Assembly (NCBI GenBank): GCA_013399855.1 | Contig: VXAY01006699.1 | Span: 308,866-372,865, forward strand | Length of the DNA stretch: 64,000 bases | Direction of reading: 5' to 3' | Source: Oxyruncus cristatus | Lineage: Eukaryota > Chordata > Aves > Passeriformes > Cotingidae | Part shown: positions 1-11,700 of the stretch, in pieces | Numbering within the stretch: the stretch's first letter is position 1 | Layout: each line of letters opens with the position of its first letter | Program-made: the position numbers and the translations under genes | The notes under the pieces: model-generated | What the model was told of the DNA's origin: nothing | Databases searched by the model: none | What the model saw: only the letters and a program-made list of their open reading frames with translations

Positions 1-1954
1 TTTTTTTTAAATTCCTTATCAGCACACAATGCCTTTAAGGAAGGGAGCACAGACATCCCTGTTTTTGTGTATTCATAAGACTGATAATTTCCACAAGTAA
101 CTTAATGAAAATCCTCATTCAAATAGTTGAACTTTTAACTCACAGAACACATTCAATCTCATTAATGTTGTTGCAGTCTATTGACTTCCGCTCTAGGTAC
201 AAATCTGGCTGCTTTGTAATTAAATTTAATCTTGAAAGCTGGTAAAGAAAAAAAATTAAGAAGAAAAAACCGAGAAAATAGTATCCAGTGTACAATAGAT
301 GCAAGTAATCACAGATAAAAATACGTTTTGTACAACAGCTTAGGCAGTGACCAATTCCTTGGAGTCTGTCTGTGATTGCTTTCTGCTAATCACCATCAGT
401 TTATGCTTGTTCTCTTCCCCTTTGAAAATAATGAAGTGCAGCAAATTATTTTCATATTATAAATCTATGTCAACATCATACCTTTTTCCCCTGAGCTGAG
501 TTAGATGATGTTTTTCTTTGACTCTCAAATAAAGTGCTGCAAGTTCATAATTTGTACAGAAAGCTTTACATAAATCCAAGTTTGGTACTATGTGCTTTTT
601 CCTTGTCCATTTTTTTATCATTATCAAACATCGGTGCTATGGATTAGTGCATCATCACAAAACCAACAAATTTGCGCTCTGGTATTTGAAAATCCAAGGC
701 TTTGGCATTCCTTTTTGCTAGTAAATTGATAAAAATATAACCACTTATAAACAAAATAATCAGTTTGAGGGGCTTTGCTGATTGATCTTGCTATGGAATA
801 GAAATAAGAGGCTGGAACTTAGGTATTTGTGCAGTATGGTTCTGTATATTTGCAAGCACTAAACAACAGTCCTGTGGTTCCTGGCACATAGTCAGACTCA
901 AGCATTCCAGGAATCCATCTTCTTCATGTAAACTTGCTCTCAAAATTCTTTTTCAATATTAAACTACTTCAGTTGTATCTGACTCTTCTTTCTTTGTGAA
1001 ATCCCTGCCTGTGGGATTTTTTTTCTTCCTTCTTTTTCTTATTTCCACACACAAGTCCTATTTCCTGGTGCTTGAAGTCAAGCACAAGAGAGAGCCTAGT
1101 CAACTGCATGGACCAGATTCTGCTCCAGCTTACAATGGTTCTAGTTATCCTAGCAGCCAGCTGTATGGAGAAACGTAACTACTCTTTTTATGCTGATCCT
1201 GCAAAAAGATATGTCCCATGGAGAGTGTTAAAGTAGGAAAAATAAGAGACAAAGAGATTATGCTCCTTACTTTCAACTAGTAGTGCAGCAGAAAATAAAA
1301 TGCTGAGGAAACTCACTCACTTCCGAGGTAAATATTGAAGCTGGTAAATGTTCCTTAACCTGCCTTCAACTTTGCTGTGACTTCAACGAATTTCATTCAG
1401 AATTGCACACAACAAAAAACAAGGCACTCCTGCCTTTTAATATCCTACTATGTAGCCCAAACTTATGTTTGTCACTAGTTAGCTCTTCAAAATCCACATG
1501 AAAGCATGTATCCACGTAAATAAGCCCTGAAATGCACTGAAAGAATGAATTTTTGAAAAAAAGGTTTTTATAAAAAAAGAAGTTACAAAGTTGTTTCTAA
1601 TATCTCAGTTGTATGGAAACCACACACAAGACTTAATGTATGAGATTGTGAAAATGTGCTTACAGAGAAACTACTATATTATGAATGTAACTGTTCATCC
1701 AAGGTGCATTAAAAAAAGATAACCTAACTAAATCACAGCTCCACTGAAAACGGTTTGTCGCTGATTTAAAAATACTGAGATTTCATCCATTTTCAGTGAT
1801 TTTGAACTGTAATTGACCACAAAAAAGAAATTATCTATATTTTTACCATGTCTTTCAGAAACACAAAAATATTATATGTTTCTTAAAAACTGCATGTTTT
1901 ACTATCACAATACAGTATCTTAAAATATAAAAACCTAATTCAGAAAGTTATTTT
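1..1954. other. AT-rich stretch without recognisable gene
   Basis: No convincing coding frame or family-level repeat is visible. The stretch is AT-rich with many short A and T runs. If the possible minus-strand terminal exon near 2.5 kb is real, this would be its 3' untranslated region and downstream flank. That would make minus-strand AATAAA signals here relevant, but nothing in the sequence confirms transcription. Confidence 0.5.
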
Positions 1955-1994
1955 TTCGTTCATTCATTCATTCGTTCATTCATTCATTCATTCA
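1955..1994. repeat. (TTCA)n microsatellite
   Basis: Ten consecutive tetranucleotide units are seen. Eight are TTCA and two, the first and the fifth, are TTCG. The two TTCG units may be interruptions or remnants of a CpG-containing ancestral unit. Flanks are ordinary AT-rich DNA. Confidence 0.95.
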
Positions 1995-2461
1995 GTTGTT
2001 CTCATACACTTATTTCTAGTTTGATTTTAATTTTTTTTACATTTAGTTACATAATCCCTTAAGGAGATGTCAAAAAAAAAAGTCAAGTTAATATGTTCCA
2101 TTTTAGAACTTGCTTTTCCCTAAAAGGTGTTATTGTACCTTAAAAACAAAAATCATATTGTATATAATTAACAATTAAGATTAAATAAAACTACAAATCT
2201 GATATACCTTTAACATGTAAAAGATCGGCTATATCTTTTATGCAAAAGACACAATTATAGGATATAAAACATTCTCATCATATCATCTCTGGACTGGTAT
2301 TTTAACTGGGAGGTGCTGGTGTTACAAAAACTAGATGTGAGTTTCAAGGTGAACTCAGTATCTCACTGAATACTTGGGTGACATCTTGTTTAGAAATCAG
2401 TCTCAAACCTCAAAAAGTTTTACAAATGGAGCCAACTAGGTGATGGCTAAAGCAGTACAAG

Positions 2462-2535
2462 TTAGGTGTAGCTGCCTTTGTCAGATACCTTTTTCTCTGT
2501 TTTGGCAACAATAACGCTTCCTACAAAAATCAGGC
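2462..2535 (-). CDS. possible C-terminal coding exon (very tentative)
   Basis: Read on the minus strand, this stretch follows an acceptor-like ATTTTAG and stays open for 23 codons to a TAA at 2464-2462. The peptide starts with a hydrophobic run (LIFVGSVIVA), followed by a charged, lysine-rich end finishing in GSYT. That could be part of a membrane segment with a short cytoplasmic tail. Its entry phase (two bases completing a codon) fits the exit phase of the candidate exon at 5562-5730 on the same strand. An open run this short arises easily by chance, and the product is not recognised. Treat it as a pointer for comparison, not as an established gene. Confidence 0.13.
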
Positions 2536-2827
2536 CTAAAATCATGAAGATGTGCCTGTGTCGGGCTTCTCTTTATACCAGAATTTGATTTTAAAACTAA
2601 CTTTTCTTACATCTGGGATCTTCAAGAGCAGAGTCTGTGCATTTGATCAGAACACTTTTCTGACGGAAGAAAGAAAGCAAAGAAATGGTAAGAACATTAG
2701 CCATTTTATAGTGTTCACACTAAAAGAAGATGGAAGGGGGGCTTTCTACAGATTCATTCTGAAGTGAAGTACCCTATGATGCAAAAGGAAAGGAAACATT
2801 ATCTACCTGCAGTGGAAAGAGATGGGG

Positions 2828-2945
2828 GGTATGGGGTTTTTCTTTTGCTTTTTGCTTTTTGATTGGTTGGTTGGTTGGTTGGATGGTTTGAGTGGGTGTT
2901 TTGTTTGCTTGGTTTGGTTTGTTTATTGGGATTTTTTTGAGGGAT
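2828..2945. repeat. T/G-rich low-complexity tract with (TTGG)n core
   Basis: Five perfect TTGG units at 2863-2882 sit inside a longer strand-asymmetric T/G-rich tract of TTTTGC, TTGG, GGTTTG and TTTG units. The apparent open frame on the opposite strand here (proline, threonine, lysine and asparagine rich) is a translation of this simple sequence. Confidence 0.85.
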
Positions 2946-3500
2946 GGTGTTGATTGCACTGAGTTATAGAACCAAAGTAAATCCCATGGTATACACACAT
3001 GCTACTAATACCAAGCACTTTCTCACAAATGCAGATCTTGAGAAAATCCCTCCAGAGGCGTTTCAACACTACATGTCAATAAGAATTTCTGTAAGAGCCA
3101 CAATTTCATATAAACTTTTAATGTACTTAATGAACCCTATTTTTTTCACCTCTTAGAGCTTTAGGCGTATTCTGCATCCAAAATTTTAAAGCGGTTATAA
3201 GACAAGTATGTTTCTGACACTCATGACTGTCTCATGTTGTCCGGCTGTGTCTCTGCATTACATGCATTTACCTCTAGCTTTCTACCTCTAGCTCACGTAT
3301 TTACAGAACACTTGGAGTACATAGTACACTTGGAGGTGGCCCAGGAGACACAGTCCTGTTCCATGTCTCTTCCCTGGCAAGTAAACCAACCTCCCAGGTA
3401 AAGATCACCAGATACCAAACACACACACGTTACTGTACCGTACACCCACTCATTTAATGATGACTGGTGCAGGGAATCTTAAACGCCAGAACTGAGGAAA

Positions 3501-3654
3501 ACTGAATTTAATGTACTAATACAATCAGAAAAAAAAGTCAAAAAAGCTTGTCAAGAACCTCCTCCTCTTTCCACTGCACTGAATTTAATGTACTAATACA
3601 ATCAGAAAAAAAAGTCAAAAAAGCTTGTCAAGAACGTCCTCCTCTTTCCACTGC
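3501..3654. repeat. 77-bp tandem duplication, two copies
   Basis: Copy 1 occupies 3501-3577 and copy 2 occupies 3578-3654, both beginning ACTGAATTTAATG. They are identical, including both internal A runs, except for one substitution (C at 3559, G at 3636). A third copy starts (ACTGA) but breaks off at once. The near identity means either a recent duplication or an assembly artefact. No gene or known mobile element coincides with it. Confidence 0.95.
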
Positions 3655-3659
3655 ACTGA

Positions 3660-4020
3660 TATTTGACAATATCTAGAAAATCAATTTCTATTCATAACGA
3701 AATTAAAACCCAAGCAGAAGAAAAAAAAAGTCAAAGCAGTCTGTCTCAGTCAGATTTCACATTGTGTCAGTAAAATTCAGGAATATGTACATAAAAGAAA
3801 GAAGGAATTCAGAGAAATAATGAATAGTCTCTTAGAAAAAGCTTCCTAAAGTTTAATCAAAATTCAGTATACAGTAAGATTCCCTCAGAGACAACACACT
3901 TTTAAAACATCTGTGGAAATGATCTCTTGCTTGACTCATTTTGTGAAAAGAAATAATGACTTTCAGCATTTTTTCTAGGCAGGCATAATGACTGTGAAAA
4001 CATTCCCAGCAATTCTATGC
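3660..4020. other. no recognisable feature
   Basis: This is AT-rich sequence between the tandem duplication and a CR1 tail. Only short A runs are visible, and no gene or repeat family can be named. Confidence 0.5.
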
Positions 4021-4024
4021 AGTA

Positions 4025-4082
4025 ATGATGAAATGACCTTTAAAGGTCTCTTCCAACCTAAAGTATTCTATGGTTCTATGAA
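4025..4082 (+). mobile_element. CR1 LINE 3'-tail fragment
   Basis: The stretch resembles the terminal part of avian CR1: a 'gatgacct...gaggtctcttccaacct' motif followed by ATTCTATGGTTCTATG, the decayed terminal octamer repeat. Only the extreme 3' end is present, in keeping with the strong 5' truncation typical of CR1. The copy is on the plus strand. Confidence 0.8.
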
Positions 4083-4970
4083 AAACCACAAAGGTAGAGA
4101 TTGATGCTTCATAATTTCTGCTGGGTTTTACCTTTCTTTACATCATGAAACCAAACTTAAATAGTAGAAAAAATGTGCACACAGCATACATTTGCAATAG
4201 TAACCACATCCTGACTCAGCACTGTTGCAGAATATAAAACTTTGAAGAGAGACTTGGCTGTAGCACTGTCATTTGTGCAGACACAGCACAAGGTCATGAG
4301 TCAAGCAAAATGGCTGTCATTGTTATTACCACCAAGAAAATTAATTATTCAAGCTGTGATGGCTGCAGAAGAGCTGTGCTTTGTCTTGTGTATGGCCAGG
4401 TTTTTCATGGTAAGGAGTAAGGAAATTTCTTCATCTTTATGGCATGCACAAAAGGGTCAGGCACAGCTCTAGGTCCCAATTATAAGAAGAGGGGAAAAGA
4501 TGTCATAGAGGAAATTTTATGACTCCATGGTTGCATTGGCTAGTAAGATATTCAGTTGCCTATCTAACCTAAATTGTAGAATAAAACGAGGCTGAGATAA
4601 CAAGTAAATGAGCAATAATAGAGGAAGTAATAATTTAATGTTTGCTAAGAAATATTACTGTATTTGGTGTTCATTTAGAACTGACAAATGCAACAACAAA
4701 ACCTTTTGTGAAAACTTAATCTGGTACACTTAATGGTGTTTCATTTTCTATGAAAGAGAAAATCTGACCTTTTTCCTAGTGCCATTCTTTATTAACAGTT
4801 TCAAAATTATATCTTAATGAGCAATCATTTTTTCTTACAAATGTTATTGGAAATAATCATGATTATGTCAAGTAGAGCTATAGTGCAGGATTTCTATTTT
4901 CAAAATTGGAACTTAAAAAAGATTGTTAAAATGTAAAAGCAAGATATGATTTTTTAAAAACTCTATATGA
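4083..4970. other. no recognisable feature
   Basis: AT-rich sequence. A 76-codon open frame lies at 4242-4472 (plus), but it has no visible domain, signal or splice context. I see no repeat I can name. Confidence 0.5.
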
Positions 4971-4984
4971 GTGTCTGTGTTCTG

Positions 4985-5270
4985 TTTCAGTCGGCACAGA
5001 TCGTCAGCTGTTTTTTTGCGCTATTACATCAGCTGCAAAATCATGGTCCAGCTACTAGAGTGTGGGCTGAACATAGCCTATCGGTCAGAGATGTCTCTGC
5101 CTTTGCCTGTGTGTCCTAAACGAGTGTGCTGCCAACCATACAAGAGGTTTTAAGTGTACAGCCAAGAGGAAACTCTCTGCCGGTGTGTCAAGTGCGAGGA
5201 TTTCCACAGCTGGGATTTGATCCTGTCGATTAGACCGTGCTGATTAAAAAGCAGTGTCTGCTCAATCGTT
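4985..5270. other. CpG-enriched block, candidate conserved element or decayed exon
   Basis: About ten CpG dinucleotides occur in under 290 bp, whereas the surrounding kilobases have roughly one per hundred bases or fewer. GC content is clearly raised and CAGCTG E-box hexamers recur. A good acceptor-like TCTGTTTCAG lies just before it at 4982-4991. The plus frame after it is open for about 55 codons, hits TAA, then continues open in the same frame for about 26 more codons. On the minus strand, a run of about 42 codons ends near 5150. No frame is open throughout, so a conserved non-coding element, a decayed exon or an RNA exon are all possible. Confidence 0.35.
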
Positions 5271-5561
5271 TTGAATTTTTAACACACTGACTCTACATTA
5301 ACATTTAATTAGATCTTGATTGTATTTACTAGACTTTAAGGTAAAACTTTCAAGTTAATGTTTAATAATAGGTACATGGAAAAGTAAACTTGCTTCTTTA
5401 ATACAATTTTGTCATTCTGCTTCATTGTTTTTTCCCAGAAATGTGATTTTTCACCAAAGAGGAGTCATTATAAGATTATATCACCTGCATTCTTCCATTT
5501 CTAAAAACACATGCAGTTACTTTTTTATTCAGACGTATATTCTGACAGAATATAAACTTAC

Positions 5562-5730
5562 TGTATTTGGATACTGGCATGCAGCCACAAGACTTAGCAG
5601 GTACTTCACTGTCTATCACACTAGGAGGAGCATCAGGGGATGTGCTGCTACTGCTGCTCCCTGGTTGGGAGCTCTGCGTTCCATGCTCATTACTAGGAGA
5701 TGCGACAGGCAGCTTCCCAAAGCGGTAGTA
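5562..5730 (-). CDS. possible internal coding exon, product not recognised
   Basis: On the minus strand this piece is open in one frame for 56 codons plus one base. It ends at a strong donor (A followed by GTAAGT, plus positions 5561-5556) and begins after an acceptor-like CCAAACAG; an alternative acceptor 20 bp upstream keeps a different phase. The predicted peptide has an aromatic and basic start (YYRFGKLPV), a serine/proline-rich middle with five serines in a row, and a cysteine pair (CGC) near the end. GC content is higher than in the flanks. Its one-base exit phase fits the terminal exon candidate at 2535-2462, and also a possible exon starting at 5211 on the minus strand. The serine run comes from CTG/CAG-like triplets, which also arise in non-coding DNA. 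No family is recognised. Confidence 0.2.
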
Positions 5731-5754
5731 CTGTTTGGCAGGTACAGAGGCTAA

Positions 5755-8700
5755 ACATGATTTACCCTCCCCTTTTAGCTACTGGAGGGAGGCAGAAATG
5801 ACAATAACTCAAGTAGCACAAGGTTTTCTGTCGGAAGATAGTCTGGAGTACCTGGGCAAATGTGTTATTTGATGCTTTGGATGAGGCCAAAGGAGGATTC
5901 TATACAATCCATCTATGGGTGAATACAGCTCTGCTGCCCAGTAGCCTCATTAAGGATTCAAATTGTACTATACGTTACAGTTTTTATCTATGTGACAGAT
6001 TTCAGTTCCTGATTATCCTCCACAAGCAAGCCCAACAAAGACTGTGGGATTCCTTATGTGGGAATCCAAGGACTGCTGCAGAACACAACTGCCTCTGTGA
6101 CTCATATCGTCTTTTTTTTGCCCCCTCCCCAGCCTTGTGTCTGACTCCCACTGAGGCACTGCTCAGCTCTGCTGTTCATCCTTGACATTCATTTGAAAGC
6201 AGGCAACAAAGATGATCAACTAAGAACTGATGTAGAAGTTTGTATTCCCAACAGAAAGAGAAGTTGTCGCATTAATCATAAGAACAAGGAGCAGTGTAAA
6301 AGTGGTAGCAGTGTAAAAATGACAGTCATGTGGACAATGTAACCAGGTAGATGGGGCAAGAAAGGGCACTTCCTATTGGCTGTGTTGTCTGGTTTGCACT
6401 CAAACTGATCTTTAAACCTGAACATCCTACAGGTAGAGTGATGACACCCATTAACCTCCACGTTATTGTGAGGTAATGAACCACTTTCGGATTTCATCAT
6501 CTCCTGTGGAAACACTCAAGTTACTGCAGATTGTCTGAGTGCAGGGGTGTGAAAGATCTCATTCTGTATTGCATAGCCTGGAGAGATCGAGTATGACACC
6601 ACAAGACTGTCACTAATTTATATAAATGTAACACATGTTTCTGTATTTGTCTGATAATAATCTGTTTTAGTACTGATACTCTGGATGGGGAAAAATGTTT
6701 TTTTCTGTATCTGCAGCAACTTATTATTTAATATCACAGTAATAGTAAATTTTCAAGAAGGCATTTTTCAGGCTTCCAAAAGGTTTTGTGGAACTTGTAA
6801 ACACATTTTTTTTTTTATTCGACCTGAATATAATATAAAAAACCAGAACTAGTGCAAACTAAGAATTTTTAACTTTTTTCCCCTGTACAAAGAAACCTAC
6901 TTTTATAAAAAATAAAAAATAATTTTTTTTTATTAAGTTAACGTGTAGAAGTGTCAGCCAGTAATCAGGACTCTGCAATACATACCTGTAGATACACACT
7001 GTAAGTACTTCTCTAGGTTTACATATACAGATGAGTAGTATTAACAACTGCATTAAGAATTAGTGCAGCCTAGTTTATACATGTGCAGGAAATCTGTGAA
7101 CACCTGTCTGCTATTCAGTCTCCTTTCTGAATTACATTTCTCTGATGATATCTTCTCCCTCTAGTTTCTCAAAACTTAAAAAAACTTAAAAAAAAATACC
7201 CTAAACTACTCAACTGTGATTTTGCAGCTAACCCCTGTAAATTTTATTATCTACATAGATTTGATTGGAAAAATAAGATGCAATGGGATATATGAATAAT
7301 ATTTCTATTGATCTTGTTAAGTTCTGGGACATATGGAAACTCTGAATCTCTGCTCATGAGGTTAATAAAAAATGCCCTGTCTTCACTTCTACCAGCCTGA
7401 TGTCTGCAAACTTACTAAACTTTGCATCTTCTGCATCTCTGTGTGATAAAGAGGTGAGCTGCTGAACAGATGGTGAATAAATGACTCTCACTTTTGCTAC
7501 TTTCACACTTCCCAGAAGCAAAGCTGACAAATTGTATTTGGAGCCTGGAATGTGATTTCTTTATTTAAACTGTATGCTTAGCACTAACAAGGGAACACTC
7601 AGGAACATTAATTCAAACATTCAGAGTGTCTCACTGGGAACTGTGTTCAGCCTTTTTTGAGAATTTCTTATTTCCAGAAAATAATCTTCATTGTGTTTTT
7701 CTGCTAAAAACTTAGTCACCATCTCTTCATTCCAGTGTCAAAAGTTACTAATGTCACTGTTTATATCTATACATATGTGCATAAATAAATAGATGCATCT
7801 ATGCATTCTGTATGTAGCAGATAACTCTTGAGAGAAATGATATTTCTGTACTGGAAAATGTAGTCCAAAAACTGCAATACGTTAATCCAAATAAAATACC
7901 TAATTCTTCAGGGAAATGCATTCTTTTTCCTTTGTCTTTATCATAATGTTCTGTTTCATACAATGCATATTTGTACTGCCTCCATCCACAGTGAATTCAG
8001 TATTCTAACCCTTCAAACCATTAGCTTAATAATGTTATGTTCTGCTTCACTCGTCTTTACAGTGCTACTGGTTTTACATTGTTTCATTCCTCTTTGATCC
8101 CCATTCACATCCCTCAAAGCACATTGCCCTGTCACCAAATCCTTCTGCATCCATCACCTGTTTGTTTTCTATTTCCTATCTTCTACAGACAACACTTTCC
8201 TCACCTTTTCTACGTTTGTTACCAGCTGAGCTAATTTAGATTTCAAAAGTGTTTGGCATCATGTAAGGCAAAGGACTGAATTAGGAACAGAACTTCTGCT
8301 GCACTTCTCTCTTTGTGGTACACCTCTCGGCACTGAATTATTCCTACTGGAAAGGTATTGGGGCACATAGAAAAGAAGTGAAACAAAATGAAACAAAGCT
8401 CGTGTTGTGGATATTTACTGGACTTGCCAGTTTTCTCAAAAGGTAGGCATTGTAAGGTCCTACAATTCTGGTTGTAATCTATTCTCCTCCATTCTTCTCA
8501 AACACAGATACTCCAGGATACAATTTCAAAAATCTGTGTATAGTAATTCACTGCTAGAACATCTTGCTGCCATCAAGGCTTGAGTTCTTAACAGAGCTGA
8601 GAAAGTAGAATGACACAAGTGGGATTAATAATTAATCAAAACAATCTCTGTGACCATGACTGTTTTGTTCAGAAGGAGAACAATATAGTACTTCACAAAG

Positions 8701-11700
8701 GACAGGTCTTTGTTGTTCACTTTTTTACAACACACCACATAAACAGATTGAAGTTCAGACACCTCAAAACAGATAATACTCATTTTTTTTTGTGTTAGTC
8801 ATAATTCAAAGTAAGCTTGTTTTCTGGTTTTGATTTATTCTCTTTATTCTATCCTGGTTTACTTAACCATTTAAAAATTCCCATAACAGTAGTAGTTTGA
8901 AAGCTAGCAACTAGAAGCATAAAATCTGTACATATTTAAAGGCAGAGATGTTATAGCAAGGGTCAGAACAAAGTTTATCTATATGTCACCTACGTAGCTA
9001 AGAAGATTCTGTTGCACAGTGTGTATAATTCAAAAAAGTGAAGCAGAACTTCACTCAGTACATGTAGAGCAAGTTGCTTCCTTGGCACATGTTTCCTGCA
9101 TTAAATGCACAGGTTTACAAATATGACTTGGATAATGCATATGAAAATAATGCTGCATAGAAGAGTTCAATACCATTAGAAACATGTAAGAACATAATAA
9201 TATTTGATGAATTTGGTAGATGGCAAATTAGAATTGATCTTCAACTGTAATACGGTGAAAAAGCCTGTGATTTTGTATGCAAGGCAGAGTTATTTCACAG
9301 CCGGAATGGCCAAGAAAAATGATCACGTTGGTATAACTTGGCTAATTCAGCATGCATCTGAGAAGTACACATAGAAGGGGAAAAAAGACTGTGCAAGTTG
9401 CTGCAAAGTATCTTATTATAGGAATAAAATTAAATAAGCATAGTAAAGTCTGAGCTACATTATAATATAGATCTGTTATGTCTAAGGATGTAATGGAAAC
9501 CAACAATAACAGATCAGCTGAATAATTTAGGGTTGGACTGGACATCACACTTAAAAACATAGTATATCATAGACAAACAATCTTGCTTTGGCAGAGGACT
9601 GTACAAATGACATAGTAGGTCTCTTCCATTACTAATTCTTTTCATTCAGTGCTCTTTGTAGACCAATGTTAAGTACCTCTAAAAGGCACTGGAAAGATTA
9701 GACCTCCATTTACTTCTTGTCTTAAAAGCTAATATTCGATCACAGAGCAGTGAGATACCATGTCTATTAGCTGATGTTGTTTACCCTGGAATGAAAGAAT
9801 ATTTAAAGACAATGGATAAAATAAGAGTTTGTAATCAATCAAAGTGAATTACTCCAGGAGTTTATGCCAACACACTAACACTCTGTCACTTAAGATGACT
9901 AATGTTTTAGGAACAGTTATGGTTGATGAGTTATCATTTCATTAAGAAGCATCAAACAAAAAATGAATCATCTATTCTGGCTTCAGAAAGAGTTAAAAAT
10001 GCAATATTTGGGTTTACTCCTTTAGCAAAATGATAGCCATCTCAAGACAACTATAAATATATTTGTATACTTTGTACACTTTATATCCTGCTCTTTCAGG
10101 TAGTATACAAAATCACATGAGGAAAACTCCAAAAAGTGTGTACTTAGAACATTTCACAGGGTTTCTTCCAGGTGACAGGATAATTAGGTACCTCTGACAT
10201 CCTAAAATTCAGGTTAGGGGAACATATTTCACCCTGTTCCACATTTTCCCCTGTTCCACAATCTCCTAAAATTTATTCATGTAAAATTTGTATAGTTTTG
10301 CATTTATTTTGCTGAAGTATTGTAATGTATAAACAGTTTCAACAGATTCGTAGTTAATTCAATGTTTAGAAAACATTCAGGCATATTGTAAATGTTTTTT
10401 CTTAAAATGCAAGGGATTATTTTCCTAGTTAAATTATTAATTAATGAGTTAAATGTTTTGTTTATAATGTATTTATTTCCTTTGTTAAACACAGAAATTT
10501 AAAAACATTGTGGGTTTTGTATGCAGTTTTAAATAAACATTCCTGTTTGTTTTCATAATGAAGCCTTAGTTTTAAGTGTGAAATGTAATAGATATTTTGA
10601 CTTTTTTTTTTTTAAATTAATGATAAATAATTATACTTTTACTCCCCAAGGCACAAGTCAATTTTAGTAGAAGCATTATAAATACTGTGAAAGAGCAGGT
10701 ACCTTCTCTGACCAAGTACCACTCCAAAATTTAAAAGAGATAATCACGATTTCTTTCCTTTTGTTTTGGAAAAGAAAAAAGTAAATTCCACACTTGATGC
10801 AATGCATGTTCACTTGTCCCAGGACCAGATATTTAAATTAAATAAACAAATTATGTTCTCCTGCCCTGCAACCTGCAGCTGAAATACACATTTTTTTTCT
10901 CTCTTCAGAGGAAGAACCCCCTGTTTCAGGATTCCTTTCAATGATAAGGTTTGCCTTTCTATCTTTGCCTTACAATATTGCCTTATCATCTATGTCTTAC
11001 AACACTTACCCCTACCCCGTAGGTGAAAAGGCTTAGGGACCTTTCTGTCAAGGTGTTTATAGTATCTGAGGGGAATTTGCCATTCAGTATACTTATTGAG
11101 ACAAGATTCAAGATGGTTTGATAGGAACAGTAAGACAGAAGAGAAAATTTAGCACTTAGCAGTTATGCTGAAACGTATGCAAGTTTTGAATAGAATTTTG
11201 CTCTTTGAGCTAAAGAAAACAAGATCCTGAAACTGGAAGTATTTTATTTACATGGAGGTCACATAATGTAAAGGGTCAATTAATGTCAAGTTATATGATG
11301 ACTGGCTGGATTTTCCTCTCTGCTCTGCAGGGCATAGTATTAAACTGAAAAAAAATATAAAAATACTAAAAACAAGAAAATAATTCCTTTGGAGGGTATT
11401 TTAAATCTGCAATATGTTTTTGTGTCAGGGCAGTTATGCTTTCACAAAATTTTGTTAGTCTAATTTTATATACCAAATTTACTTAACACAAATGTAATTT
11501 TTTTGTCCCTAATAGAGTGTCTCCGAAAGTTAACTAAAATCTGAATGTCATGATCTTTATATCAACAGTTCTTAAAAAAAAATCCCTTGAGAGTTACTAA
11601 AAATGCCCAAGTGAAAGTGTGTTACCTACTATATGCACATGCATACACACACATAGACTTATTTCAAACCAGAAGTTTTGTTAGCAGAAGGAAATTAAAA

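Noticed and set aside
9515..9640. Possible CR1 tail ('agggttggactgg' and 'ggtctcttcca' phrases)
   Set aside because: The two phrases are separated and the intervening sequence does not follow CR1 order; not enough to call.
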